A DNA stretch of 64,000 nucleotides, from positions 124,001-188,000 of the forward strand of contig JAJNNQ010000127.1 in the NCBI GenBank assembly GCA_027886175.1. Direction: 5' to 3'. The stretch is from Phylloscopus collybita (Eukaryota; Chordata; Aves; Passeriformes; Phylloscopidae). Below are positions 24,101-32,707 of the stretch, piece after piece (the stretch's first letter is position 1; every line of letters starts with the position of its first letter). The translations under genes and the position numbers were made by a program. Under the pieces are notes generated by a model that worked only from the letters and a program-made list of their open reading frames with translations, was not told the origin of the DNA and searched no databases.

Positions 24101-26966
24101 CTGTGGTGGAGACGTTGGTTTCCCATGGAAATGAGCCACTATTCATGTCTAATTCTGTCTACCTGCAGCTGGGATTCTGTCTACTAATATTCCACTAAAA
24201 TTCCATACAAATGAGTATATCTCCCAGGTGCAATCTAACACCAGATGGAAGATTCTCTGCCCTTGTGTTTCCAAAGGCCTCCTACAAACTGCCATCAGGA
24301 ACCTGGGGTGGAGACTTTGCTTTCCCATGGAAAAGGACCACCGTTCCTGTCTAATGCTGTCTGCCTGGCACTGTGGTGATGACTGCTGAAGTTCCATACA
24401 AATGAGGATATCTCCCAGGTGTAATCTACCACTGGGTGGAAGTTTTTCTGCCCCCGTAGTGCCAAAGGCCTCCTAAAAACTGACATCCCGAACGGGGGGT
24501 GGAGACTTTTGTTTCCCAAAGAAATGCCCACCGTTCGTGTCTAATGCTGTCTGGCAGCCACTGGCCTTATGCCTACTAAAATTCCACTAAAATTCTATAG
24601 AAATGAGGTTATCTCCCAGGTGCAATCTACCACCAGATGGAAGTTTGCCTGCCCTTGTATTTCCAAAGGCCTCCTACAAACTGACATCAGGAACGTGAGG
24701 TGGAGACTTTGGTTTCCCATGGAAAAGGTCCATTGTTCGTGTCTAATGCTGTCTGCCTGCCACTGAGCTTCTGCCATCTGAAATTCCATACAAATGAGGA
24801 TATCTCCTCAATGCAATCAACCACCAGACGGAACTTTGTCTGCCCTTGTAGTGCCAAAGGGCTCCTACAAACTGACATCAGGAACCTGGAGTGGAGACTT
24901 TGGTTTCCCATGGAAATGGGACAGCGTTCGTGTCTAATGATGTTTGCCTGCCACAAGGCTTCTGCCTATTAAAATTCCAATAAAATTCTATACAATTGAA
25001 GATGTCTCTCACGTGCAATCTACCACTAAATGGAAGTTTGTCTCCCCCTGTAGAGCAAAAGGCTTCCTACAAATTGACATCAAGAAGCTGGGGAGGTGAC
25101 TTTGGTTTCCCATGGCAAAGGGCCACGGTTCCTGTCTAATGCTGTCTGCCTGCCACTGGGATTCTGCCTACTAAAATTCCACTAAAATTCCATACAAATG
25201 CGAATATCTCCCAGGTGCAAACTAACACCAGATGGAAGTTTCTCTGCCCTTATGTTTCCAAAGGCCTCCTACAAACTGCCATCAGAAGCCTAGGGTGGAG
25301 ACTTTGGTTTCCCATGGAAAAGGACCACCGTTCCTGTCTAATGCTGTCTGCCTGGCACTGTGGTTATGACTGCTGAAGTTCCATACAAATGAGGATATCT
25401 CCCAGATGCAATATGCCACCAGATGGAAGTTTGTCTGCTCTTGCAGTGCCAAAGGCCTCCTTTATACTGACATTCGGAACCTGGCGTGGAGACTTTGGTT
25501 TCCTATGGAAAAGGCCCACCGTTCATGTTTAATGCTCACTGTCTGCAACTGGGCTTCTGAGTACTAAAATACCACTAAAATTCCATACAAATAAGGACAT
25601 CTACGAGGTGCGATCCACCACTAGATGGAGGTTTGTCTGCCCTTGTAGTGCCAAAGGCCTCCTACAAACTGACATCAGGAGCCCTGGTTGGAGACTTTGT
25701 TTTCCCATGGAAAAGGGCCACCGTTCATGTCTAATGCTGTCTGCCTGCCACTGGGCTTCTATCTGCTGAAATTCCATACAAATGTGGATATCTTCCCGAT
25801 GCAATCAACCACCAGACGGAAGTTTTTCTGCCCTTGTACTGTCAATGGCCTACTAAAACCTGACATCGGGAACGTGGTGTGGAGACTTTGGTTTCCCTAG
25901 GAAAAGGACCACCGTTCCTGTCTAATGCTGTCTGCCTGGCACTGTGGTTATGACTGCTGAAGGTCCATACAAATGAGGATATCTCCCAGGAGCAATCTAC
26001 CACCAGGTGGAAGTTTGTCTACCCTTGTACTGCCGAAGGCCTCCTAGTAACGGACATCAGGAACGTGGGGTGGAGACTTTGGTTTCCCATAAAAATGGGC
26101 CACCGTTCGTGTCTAAAGCTTTCTGCCTGCCACTGGGGATCTTCGTAATAAAATTCCAATAAAATTCCAGAGAAATGAGGATAACTCCCAGGTGCAATCT
26201 ACCACCAGATGGAAGTTTTTCTGCCCTTGTAGTTCCAAACGCCTTCTACAAATTGACATCAGGAACGTGGGGTGGAGACTTTGTTTTCCCATGGAAATGG
26301 GCCACCGTTTGTGTCTAATGCTATGTGACTGCCACTGGGATTATGCCTAGTAAAATCCCGTACAAATGAGGATATCTCCCAGATAGAGTCTACCACCAGA
26401 TGAAAGTTTGTCTGCCCTTGTAATGCCAAAGGCCTCCTACAAACTGACATCAGGATTCTGGAAAGGAGGCTTTGGTTTCCCATGGGAAAGGGGCACCCTT
26501 GTTGTTTAATGCTGTCTCCTTGCCACTGGGCTTATGACTACTGAAATTACATACAAATGAGGATATCTCCCTAACAAAATTTCCCACCAGATGGAAGTTT
26601 GTCTGCCCTTTTAATGCCAAAGGCCTACTAAAAACTGACATCAGGAGCCTGGTTGGAGACTTTGTTTTCCCATGGAAAAGGGCCACCGTTCCTCTCTAAT
26701 GCTGTCTGCCTGCCACTGGGCTTCTACCTGATGAAATTCCATAAAAATGAGGATATCTCAACGATGCAATCAACCACCAGACGTAAGTTTGTCTGCCCTT
26801 GTAGTGCCAAAGGCCTCCTAGAAACGGACATCAGGAACGAGGGGTGGAGACTTTGGTTTTCCATCAAATGGGCCATTTTTCTTGTCTAATGCTGTCTGCC
26901 TGCCACGGGGTTTCTTCCTACTAAAATTCCACTAAAACTCCATAAAAATGAGGATATCTCCCAGGT
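21109..26966 (+). repeat. Satellite A higher-order repeat, unit 3 (5858 bp)
   Basis: Collinear with units 1 and 2. It lacks one monomer near 25157 that is present near 13235 and 19110. It also lacks the short extra linker tract (~11-12 bp) near 21270 that is present near 9345 and 15405. It keeps the monomer missing from unit 2. Confidence 0.92.
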
Positions 26967-27180
26967 GCAATCTACAACCAGATGGAAGTTTCTCTGCCCT
27001 TATATTGGAAAACGTCTCCTACAAAGTGACATCAGCAACATGGGGTGGAGATTTTGGTTTCCCATGGAAAAGGGCCACTGTTCGTGTGTAATGCTGTCTG
27101 CCAGATACTGGGCTTATGTCTACTAAAATTCCACTAAAATTCCATACAAATGAGGATACCTCCCAGGTGCAATCTACCAC
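26967..27180 (+). repeat. Satellite A higher-order repeat, unit 4, left part
   Basis: This is the start of a fourth unit, matching 9181, 15241 and 21109. After about 214 bp it is interrupted by ERV-2 within the motif AATCTACCACCAGATGG. It continues at 35851. Confidence 0.92.
27176..27180. repeat. Target-site duplication of ERV-2 (left copy)
   Basis: ACCAC here is repeated at 35851-35855. Removing ERV-2 and one copy restores the satellite sequence AATCTACCACCAGATGG found in most other monomers. Confidence 0.88.
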
Positions 27181-27311
27181 TGTTGCAGCTTATAAAGCCA
27201 TCATCTTGGCGGCTTGGGTTCGGTGAGGACACGACCGTCACGAGCTAGGGCGTGAGGTTCGGGCAGAATGACTTAGCAAGACACCAACATGGTGTGTTCG
27301 TCAAAATGCGT

Positions 27312-27317
27312 TTTATT
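27312..27317 (-). terminator. Polyadenylation signal in ERV-2 3' LTR
   Basis: The minus strand reads AATAAA, within ATAATAAAACGC. It is the likely 3' processing signal of viral transcripts. The copy in the 5' LTR is at 35629-35634. Confidence 0.6.
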
Positions 27318-27428
27318 ATCTAAAACACAGGGTTTAAGTACCTTCTGGGTTTCGCTACATCATAGGGGGTCTTACTAGTTTCTCAAGGGTAGTGGAAAAG
27401 TACTGGCTTGCCTAGAGAGAGGGGTCTG

Positions 27429-27452
27429 TGACCTTGAGATAAAGGTTATCTC
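27429..27452 (-). promoter_or_regulatory. NR5A/ERR-type element overlapping a GATA palindrome (3' LTR)
   Basis: The minus strand has TCAAGGTCA (27429-27437), the consensus half-site bound by NR5A (SF-1/LRH-1) and ERR orphan nuclear receptors. It overlaps a perfect inverted repeat, GAGATAA-N3-TTATCTC (27436-27452), whose arms each contain the GATA-factor core AGATAA. The site lies in U3, where enhancers sit. Binding is not shown; this is motif reading. Confidence 0.45.
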
Positions 27453-27543
27453 TGGAGAGGAATGTGCCTAGCCCTGTTCCCGTTACAACCCGATTCGTCT
27501 TCCGCAGCGCAGTCTGTCCCTTCCAATTCACATTCTCCCCACA

Positions 27544-27558
27544 TCTCCCCCTCCCTCT
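27544..27558 (-). other. ERV-2 polypurine tract
   Basis: The minus strand reads AGAGGGAGGGGGAGA, directly abutting the first base of the 3' LTR. This is the usual place and composition of the plus-strand primer. Confidence 0.85.
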
Positions 27559-27763
27559 ATCACAAAAAAAACGAGGTAGTTATACATATATATATATATA
27601 GATACTAAATGAGGTAGAAGGTTAATACTTAATCATGCATATACGTATATGGGTACTAAAATGAGGTAGAAGGTTAGTATTTAGCAAAAAAGGAAGAAGG
27701 AGTTTGGGAAACCTGAGTAAGTTTTCTGCCAGGCAAGCTTAGAAAAGCTTGTGACTGGCAATT
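27559..27763 (-). other. ERV-2 3' untranslated stretch between env and polypurine tract
   Basis: AT-rich and without a reading frame. It contains a TA dinucleotide run (27581-27600) and an imperfect direct duplication of about 30 bp. The core ATGAGGTAGAAGGTTA occurs near 27609 and again near 27661, flanked by similar TACTAAA and TACTTA/TATTTA sequences. I see no accessory gene and no known constitutive transport element. Confidence 0.6.
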
Positions 27764-29737
27764 TCACAGCATTTCATGTTGGTGCATGAACAGAATGTTA
27801 GTTTGCTCCACGCGGGCTCTGATAAATGAGACTATTTTGTTCAGCAGGCATGGTCCGAAGATGGCAGTTAAAAGTAACATTGCCAATGGACCTACTAAGG
27901 AAGAAATTAAAGTGGTTAACCATGGAGATTGGTTAAACCAGGATTCGAACCAGCCCTGCTGAGCTTCTCTATCTTTTTGTCTCTGAGCCAGTCTGCTTCG
28001 AAGTTCGGCCATCGAGTCTCGGACGACTCCAGTGTGGTCTGCGTAAAAACAGCACTCTTCTTTCAGGGCCGCGCACAGACCTCCTTGTTGCATGAACAGG
28101 AGATCTAGTCCGCGCCTGTTCTGCAGAACCACTTCTGAGAGTGAAGAGACTGACTTCTCCAGGTAGGAAATGGATTTCTCGATCCTCTGCAAGTCCTCAT
28201 CTATGGTCATCTGCAGCTGGGACAGTCCTCGGTGCTGTGTTGCTAGGGCCGAGACACCCGTCGCCGTTCCAGCTGCTCCTAAACCGAGCAGCATTGCGAT
28301 GGTGATTCCTGTTATTATTTCTCTTTTGCGAAGACGGCTGGGTTCTTTGAAAAGGCTGTACACTTCTTCATCAGAATGGTACAGGACCCTAGGAACAATC
28401 AGAACTTGGACACAGAAGTCATTAGAATCATTGAACTTGGGAAGGAACACACAGGGACTCACTCCAGACCTCTGACAGACCCACATTGCAGATGAAGCTG
28501 GGACAACCCACTTGTTGTTTTTTCTGTTGGGCTTTACAATTTTGGCACAAACATCTCCTTTTCGCTTGGCTAGGGTTGGATTGCCAAAGCACCTGCCCCG
28601 ACCTGAGACCTGACTCAGGGTGATACCTCTGCGAGGTGTGTCCCATCTGCATTGGTGTGGTGCATCGGCTGTGGAGTAAGTGAATGAGGTATTCACAGCA
28701 ACTCCTTCATAAAAGGGGGGTTGAACCTCATAGCAAAGCCAACAGGAGTTAGTTAGGTCAGGATTAGATTCATTCAGGGATAAAAAGGTAGCATCTAACA
28801 TACGAAGGATTGGGTCTGGGTCTGACTTAGCTGAACGGCCTATCTGGAAAGGTTTCTCATCACTGTCTTGGTTTTCGGTGACAGTCGTGGGTAGGATTTT
28901 GGGGTAAGTTATGTTTTTCTCTGTCTGTGTGCTTTTAATCACCTTGTTGGGTCCAACCGCTCGGGGTGCCGATGGTTGGAGCCTGGTAATTTGCACATTC
29001 ACCCACTCTTTCGACTTTTGAATGACCACTGTCCATGTCCTTCCCACCGTCCAGCTAAAATCATCAGGCTGCAAGACCGTCATGTTATAATATATACAAA
29101 TTCGGAATTTGGGGATTTTATAACTGTTTCGGTAGGAACTTCCGTGTGAAAAAAGAGGTGGTTTGCAACCTGCCGGTGCCCATGAGAACCGTAGGAACTT
29201 GTCGGGGGCTGGTGGGTCCCACCCAGGCCCTGACGGCCTGGCATCTGTAACAATGGTTTCACAGCCCCAATGCCCACAGTATCCCCACCCAGGTACATTA
29301 CAATAGCTTTTCCCTGGGTTTGAAGCTGGGCACCAATAGGATAGATACATCTGTGATGAGTGTGGAGACCTAGGAATTACCTTTGGTTGTCCTGGAAATA
29401 AATCTGTAAAACGGAGCACGAAAGATGGAGCGTTTGGTGTGGTGACGTCTCTGAGCACCTTACCACTGGTTAGGTGTCTCATGACCCACCTGAACGGCTG
29501 ATGTGGGTAGTAACTTGGGCTGGCTTGTCCTCTAGCAACAAGCCCCAATAACAAAATCACGCAGACATGTCGCTGATGTCTGGGTCTCACTCGCGTGGGT
29601 TTCTCTGCCGCTGTCTGACGTTTTGGTGGTGGTGGGTCTCGTTCCTCTTGGAGGGGCACATGGGCGTCACGTGGCCGCCCTATCAGCATGTTCTGTAAAC
29701 AGAAACTCACAATTCTCATTAGTCTCATCCTGCTCAT
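27764..29737 (-). CDS. env: ERV-2 Env, gamma/type-D class, intact
   Basis: A 657-residue open frame for the envelope precursor, made from a spliced mRNA and cleaved into surface (SU) and transmembrane (TM) subunits. The first Met lies within the last 71 bases of pol. A hydrophobic signal segment follows a long charged leader (VCVILLLGLVARG, residues 58-70). SU carries the CWLC motif (332-335), which pairs covalently with TM. The furin site is RLRKR (468-472), followed by a hydrophobic fusion peptide. TM has the LQNRRGLDLLF segment (538-548) and C555-X6-CC562-563, then a membrane anchor near 604-632 and a short tail. CWLC plus CX6CC defines gamma-type Env, which is also carried by type-D betaretroviruses and avian reticuloendotheliosis virus. 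No break is visible. The true start could be a Met closer to the signal segment. Confidence 0.93.
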   Translation of the reverse strand: MSRMRLMRIVSFCLQNMLIGRPRDAHVPLQEERDPPPPKRQTAAEKPTRVRPRHQRHVCVILLLGLVARGQASPSYYPHQPFRWVMRHLTSGKVLRDVTTPNAPSFVLRFTDLFPGQPKVIPRSPHSSQMYLSYWCPASNPGKSYCNVPGWGYCGHWGCETIVTDARPSGPGWDPPAPDKFLRFSWAPAGCKPPLFSHGSSYRNSYKIPKFRICIYYNMTVLQPDDFSWTVGRTWTVVIQKSKEWVNVQITRLQPSAPRAVGPNKVIKSTQTEKNITYPKILPTTVTENQDSDEKPFQIGRSAKSDPDPILRMLDATFLSLNESNPDLTNSCWLCYEVQPPFYEGVAVNTSFTYSTADAPHQCRWDTPRRGITLSQVSGRGRCFGNPTLAKRKGDVCAKIVKPNRKNNKWVVPASSAMWVCQRSGVSPCVFLPKFNDSNDFCVQVLIVPRVLYHSDEEVYSLFKEPSRLRKREIITGITIAMLLGLGAAGTATGVSALATQHRGLSQLQMTIDEDLQRIEKSISYLEKSVSSLSEVVLQNRRGLDLLFMQQGGLCAALKEECCFYADHTGVVRDSMAELRSRLAQRQKDREAQQGWFESWFNQSPWLTTLISSLVGPLAMLLLTAIFGPCLLNKIVSFIRARVEQTNILFMHQHEML

Positions 29738-32285
29738 TGTGAAGATCAGGTTTAATTGATTTGAGAGGACACCACCTGATTTTCCCGTCTTTTTTGACAG
29801 CCGCGTACCCTCGCCCCGTGAGCATCAATCTCCAGCCCCGTTCCCACTCACCCAGCTCATTTTTAATTACAACCTGCGGGCCCACCTCTATTGCTTTGGA
29901 GGCCCAGTGTTTTTGAATGGGACTGTTTGTTTCATTTCCTCTAGGAAATTGATTCAATGCCATCAGAGCAGTTACCAATATACGTGTCTGCTCTCCTGAG
30001 GGGATGGAGTTGGTCAAGCCTTCTGCTTTTGCCAACACCTCTATTTTGGATTTCAGGGTTTGGTTTGCCCGCTCAACTATAGCTTGTCCGGTGCTATTAT
30101 ATGGAATGCCCTGCACTAAAGTGATTTGCCATTTGGAAGCAAATTCCTGCACTGGTTTGGAAATGAAATTGGAACCATTATCTGTTTTGATCTGCTTAGG
30201 GATACCAAGCCATGCCATGGCTGTCAGCCAGTGCTGTATTGTGGCTTTGGAGTTAGCTTTGCGATGCTGTGTGGCCACGATTATTCCACTGAATGTGTCC
30301 ACTGTCACAGCAAGCCACGCTTGAGGCTTCAGCAGTTGACACAAGGTGAAATCTGACTGCCAAATTTCTGAGGGTTTGAGACCTCTCGGGTTGACACCAC
30401 TGGTCCACAGGGGTGACTTCTGGCAGTGAGGGCAGGTGGCCACTACATGTTTGGCATCCGTTGTGGTGATCCCGCATCTCTTTGCCAGTGCTTTGGGACC
30501 AATGTGAAGGGATTCGTGCAATTGACGAGCATCTTGCAGCGTCCAGACGCCTTTTGCTGCAGTGTCTGCCTTGTCATTGCCGATCTGGAAGTAACCTTTG
30601 ACTGGGTTGTGGCTGTTGACGTGAATGACAGATACTGTGCCCTTTCGTGAGGAGAGTGCTTCTTCTAGCATCAGGGCTGCTGTTGATGTTGACACACCTG
30701 GTCCTGTCATAGCCAGACAGAGCTTTGCCACGAATATAGAGTCTGTTACAATGTTCAGGTGTTCGTCTTGGAAAAGTCCACACGCCAAAACCACTGCTGT
30801 CGCTTCCAGTTGCTGCACTGACAGTGTGGGATCGCATGCTTTGATGCAATGCCATTGCTCTTCTGTCTGCCACACTGCTGCTGCGGTGGAAGTCGTGGAA
30901 GAAGCGTCTGTGAAAACTGTTGGTCCTGGCTGTGGTCTGTCCATGACCTTCGGTGGCATGTCTATGTCGACTATGGTCAGCAGCTGAGTCCAAGGTGGTC
31001 TGGTGGAGTAGAGGATTTCTCCTCCGAATCCGATGAGAGCAAGGGCTAAATGTTCTGAGATTGTAGTTGACTCTGTGACTGTTTGCTTGCGAAAAGGAAG
31101 ATGAATTCTCGCTGGCTCGGTCCCTAGGTGTTTCAAGGCAAGCTTCCTGCCTTTCATGATGAGATTTGAGATGCATTCTATTGCTGGGGAAAAAGCACGA
31201 GCTGGTCTTCCAAGGACTACCCACTGAATCGGTCGAGCCTTTTCAGAAGGTCCTTGGGCCAGTGCTCCCACTCCCCCCTTTGGTGTAAAGTGTACGTACA
31301 AGTCCAGAGGCGTCGCTGGGTTCCATCTGGCAAGTGTGCCGGTGGACATCTGCTGTTCGATGAAGTCGAGGGATTTTGCTGCTTGCGGTGTCAGCTCCTT
31401 GGGTTCCCAGGGATGTTTTCCTTTCAGGAGGTCATACAGAGGATCCATGACCTCAGGAGGAATCAGGATGATGTTGCGAAGCCATTGCATCGATCCCACC
31501 AGGCGTTGCACATCGTGGAGCGTCTTGATGTCTCGGTGGACCTTCACCTTGGGAGGTGTCACATAGGAATTCGTGATCCCCACTCCCAGGAAGGTGACAC
31601 AGGGTCCCTTTTTGATCTTTGCGCTCGCAATCTCAAAACCATTGGCCTGGAGGGTCTCTGTGATTGTGGACACCAGATGATCCACTTGGCTCGCTGATGG
31701 TGCAGAGACTAGGATGTCGTCCATGTATTGTATGATGGTCGCGGTAGGGTAGGAATGTCGGACTGGTGTTAACGCTTTATCCACGGTGATCTGGCACACT
31801 GCAGGGCTGTCCACCAAACGTTGGGGTAGCACCTCCCATTGGAAGCGTAGGCTAGGTCGCTTGCCATTTGGAAAAACCACGGAGAAGGCAAATCGTTCCT
31901 TGTCCTCAGGATGCAAAGGTATTGAAAAAAAACAGTCTTTAATGTCCAATACTGCACATGGTTGTCCTTCAGGGATGGCTGAATTCATAGGTAACAGTGT
32001 CTGAACTGGACCTATGGGTCTGATTGTCTTGTTCACTTCCCTCAGGTCGTGGACTAGGCGGTAGCCTTCTCCAGACCTTTTGGGAATCACAAACACAGGG
32101 GTATTCCATGGACTTGTGGAGGGTTCTATGTGACCCTTTTGCAGTTCTCGTTCAACCAGTTCTAGCAAGGCTGTGGTTCGAGGCTCTGAGAGGGGCCACT
32201 GCTCAACCCAAACAGGGTCTGATGATTTCCAAGTCAATTTAATTGGCAACGAAGGGTGCACAGCAGTGGCCCTCATTATAAATTT
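29667..32285 (-). CDS. pol: ERV-2 Pol: reverse transcriptase, RNase H, integrase
   Basis: Expressed by a -1 shift at 32279-32285. The frame is also open upstream (Met at 32597), but that part is a shadow of pro. Numbering below is from that Met. Reverse transcriptase spans about 115-400, with D218 (LDIKDCFF) and YMDD (291-294). The usual LPQG-type motif reads LPQRLVDSP. RNase H has D564 (FTDASS), E598, D619 (TDS) and D675. Integrase has zinc ligands H694, H698, C722 and C725, and catalytic D749 (WQSDFT), D806 (KTDNGS) and E842 (VERANQ), giving the standard 35-residue D-E spacing. A basic DNA-binding-like C-terminal domain (about 905-950) follows. All key residues are present. The end overlaps env by 71 bases. 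Confidence 0.94.
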   Translation of the reverse strand, partial: KFIMRATAVHPSLPIKLTWKSSDPVWVEQWPLSEPRTTALLELVERELQKGHIEPSTSPWNTPVFVIPKRSGEGYRLVHDLREVNKTIRPIGPVQTLLPMNSAIPEGQPCAVLDIKDCFFSIPLHPEDKERFAFSVVFPNGKRPSLRFQWEVLPQRLVDSPAVCQITVDKALTPVRHSYPTATIIQYMDDILVSAPSASQVDHLVSTITETLQANGFEIASAKIKKGPCVTFLGVGITNSYVTPPKVKVHRDIKTLHDVQRLVGSMQWLRNIILIPPEVMDPLYDLLKGKHPWEPKELTPQAAKSLDFIEQQMSTGTLARWNPATPLDLYVHFTPKGGVGALAQGPSEKARPIQWVVLGRPARAFSPAIECISNLIMKGRKLALKHLGTEPARIHLPFRKQTVTESTTISEHLALALIGFGGEILYSTRPPWTQLLTIVDIDMPPKVMDRPQPGPTVFTDASSTTSTAAAVWQTEEQWHCIKACDPTLSVQQLEATAVVLACGLFQDEHLNIVTDSIFVAKLCLAMTGPGVSTSTAALMLEEALSSRKGTVSVIHVNSHNPVKGYFQIGNDKADTAAKGVWTLQDARQLHESLHIGPKALAKRCGITTTDAKHVVATCPHCQKSPLWTSGVNPRGLKPSEIWQSDFTLCQLLKPQAWLAVTVDTFSGIIVATQHRKANSKATIQHWLTAMAWLGIPKQIKTDNGSNFISKPVQEFASKWQITLVQGIPYNSTGQAIVERANQTLKSKIEVLAKAEGLTNSIPSGEQTRILVTALMALNQFPRGNETNSPIQKHWASKAIEVGPQVVIKNELGEWERGWRLMLTGRGYAAVKKDGKIRWCPLKSIKPDLHNEQDETNENCEFLFTEHADRAAT

Positions 32286-32707
32286 GTGATCCTGACTCCG
32301 AGCATGGCTAGGACATCTCTCCCTATCAGGGGTGGAGAGTTCTGCAAAATGTAGGGGTAAATTGCCACGATTTGTTCTGGTCCCTTTTTTGTGTAAATGG
32401 TTATGGCTACCAACCGGGTGCTTTTCCAAGCTCTGGATTGTCCTCCCACTCCATTTACTGGAGGGACTTCTTTGATTTGCCAATGTTTGGGCCAATGAAT
32501 TAGGGGCACAATGGTGCAGTCCGACCCCGTGTCCGCTTGGAACCTGAGTCCAAAAACATGGGGATCTCGACTGCCATAGAGCTGGCACACTCCCCACACG
32601 ATCAGGGGATCTTTCCCCACCTCCATGACTAGGGCCACCCAGGGATTCCGCTCTGTGTCGCCCCCTGCTGACCCTGTGTCACTGGCGCAGTTTGTGACGG
32701 TGGGGGG
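32276..32707 (-). CDS. pro: ERV-2 protease (pro), in its own frame
   Basis: An aspartic protease that cleaves Gag and Gag-Pol during maturation. The frame is open upstream to beyond 32917 (Met), overlapping the end of gag, and is reached by a -1 shift; I place the entry at 32707. Counting from the Met at 32917, the active site is DTG at 129-131 (in ADTGSDCTIV), the flap region lies near 150-165, and the conserved C-terminal motif is GRDVLAMLG (199-207). The frame ends at the pro-pol slip site. There is no room for a dUTPase domain and no G-patch tail, unlike many betaretroviral pro genes. The catalytic motif is intact. Confidence 0.9.
   Translation of the reverse strand, partial: PPTVTNCASDTGSAGGDTERNPWVALVMEVGKDPLIVWGVCQLYGSRDPHVFGLRFQADTGSDCTIVPLIHWPKHWQIKEVPPVNGVGGQSRAWKSTRLVAITIYTKKGPEQIVAIYPYILQNSPPLIGRDVLAMLGVRITNL
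32279..32285 (-). promoter_or_regulatory. pro-pol -1 ribosomal frameshift site AAATTTA
   Basis: The minus strand reads A AAT TTA in the pro frame, immediately followed by the pro stop TAA (32276-32278). After a one-base slip back it reads AAA TTT and enters the open pol frame. It fits the X XXY YYZ rule exactly. The same heptamer serves at the gag-pol junction of Rous sarcoma virus. I did not model the downstream RNA structure. Confidence 0.88.

Larger units (their letters stand above)
27181..27543 (-). repeat. ERV-2 3' LTR (363 bp)
   Basis: On the minus strand it starts TGTGGGGAGAATG and ends AAGCTGCAACA, with canonical TG...CA ends. It matches 35488-35850 with no difference that I can see. 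It contains an AATAAA signal at 27312-27317, with a TTAAA-containing stretch about 15 bases upstream on the coding strand. No standard TATA box is placed further upstream. The LTR is short for an alpha or beta retrovirus. Confidence 0.95.

Noticed and set aside
5171..27100. Many 60-150-codon frames on both strands within satellite A
   Set aside because: They recur with the 191-bp period, exist in several frames at once, start at the CCCATGG and similar motifs of the monomer, and encode no recognisable domain. They are products of repeat sequence, not genes.
28170..32242. Plus-strand frames opposite ERV-2 pol and env
   Set aside because: Short and antisense to genes with clear catalytic motifs; no support of their own.
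32286..32597. Upstream part of the pol open frame (Met at 32597) as a real Pol N terminus
   Set aside because: It overlaps the protease coding region in another frame and has no domain. The slip site at 32279-32285 gives the natural entry into pol.
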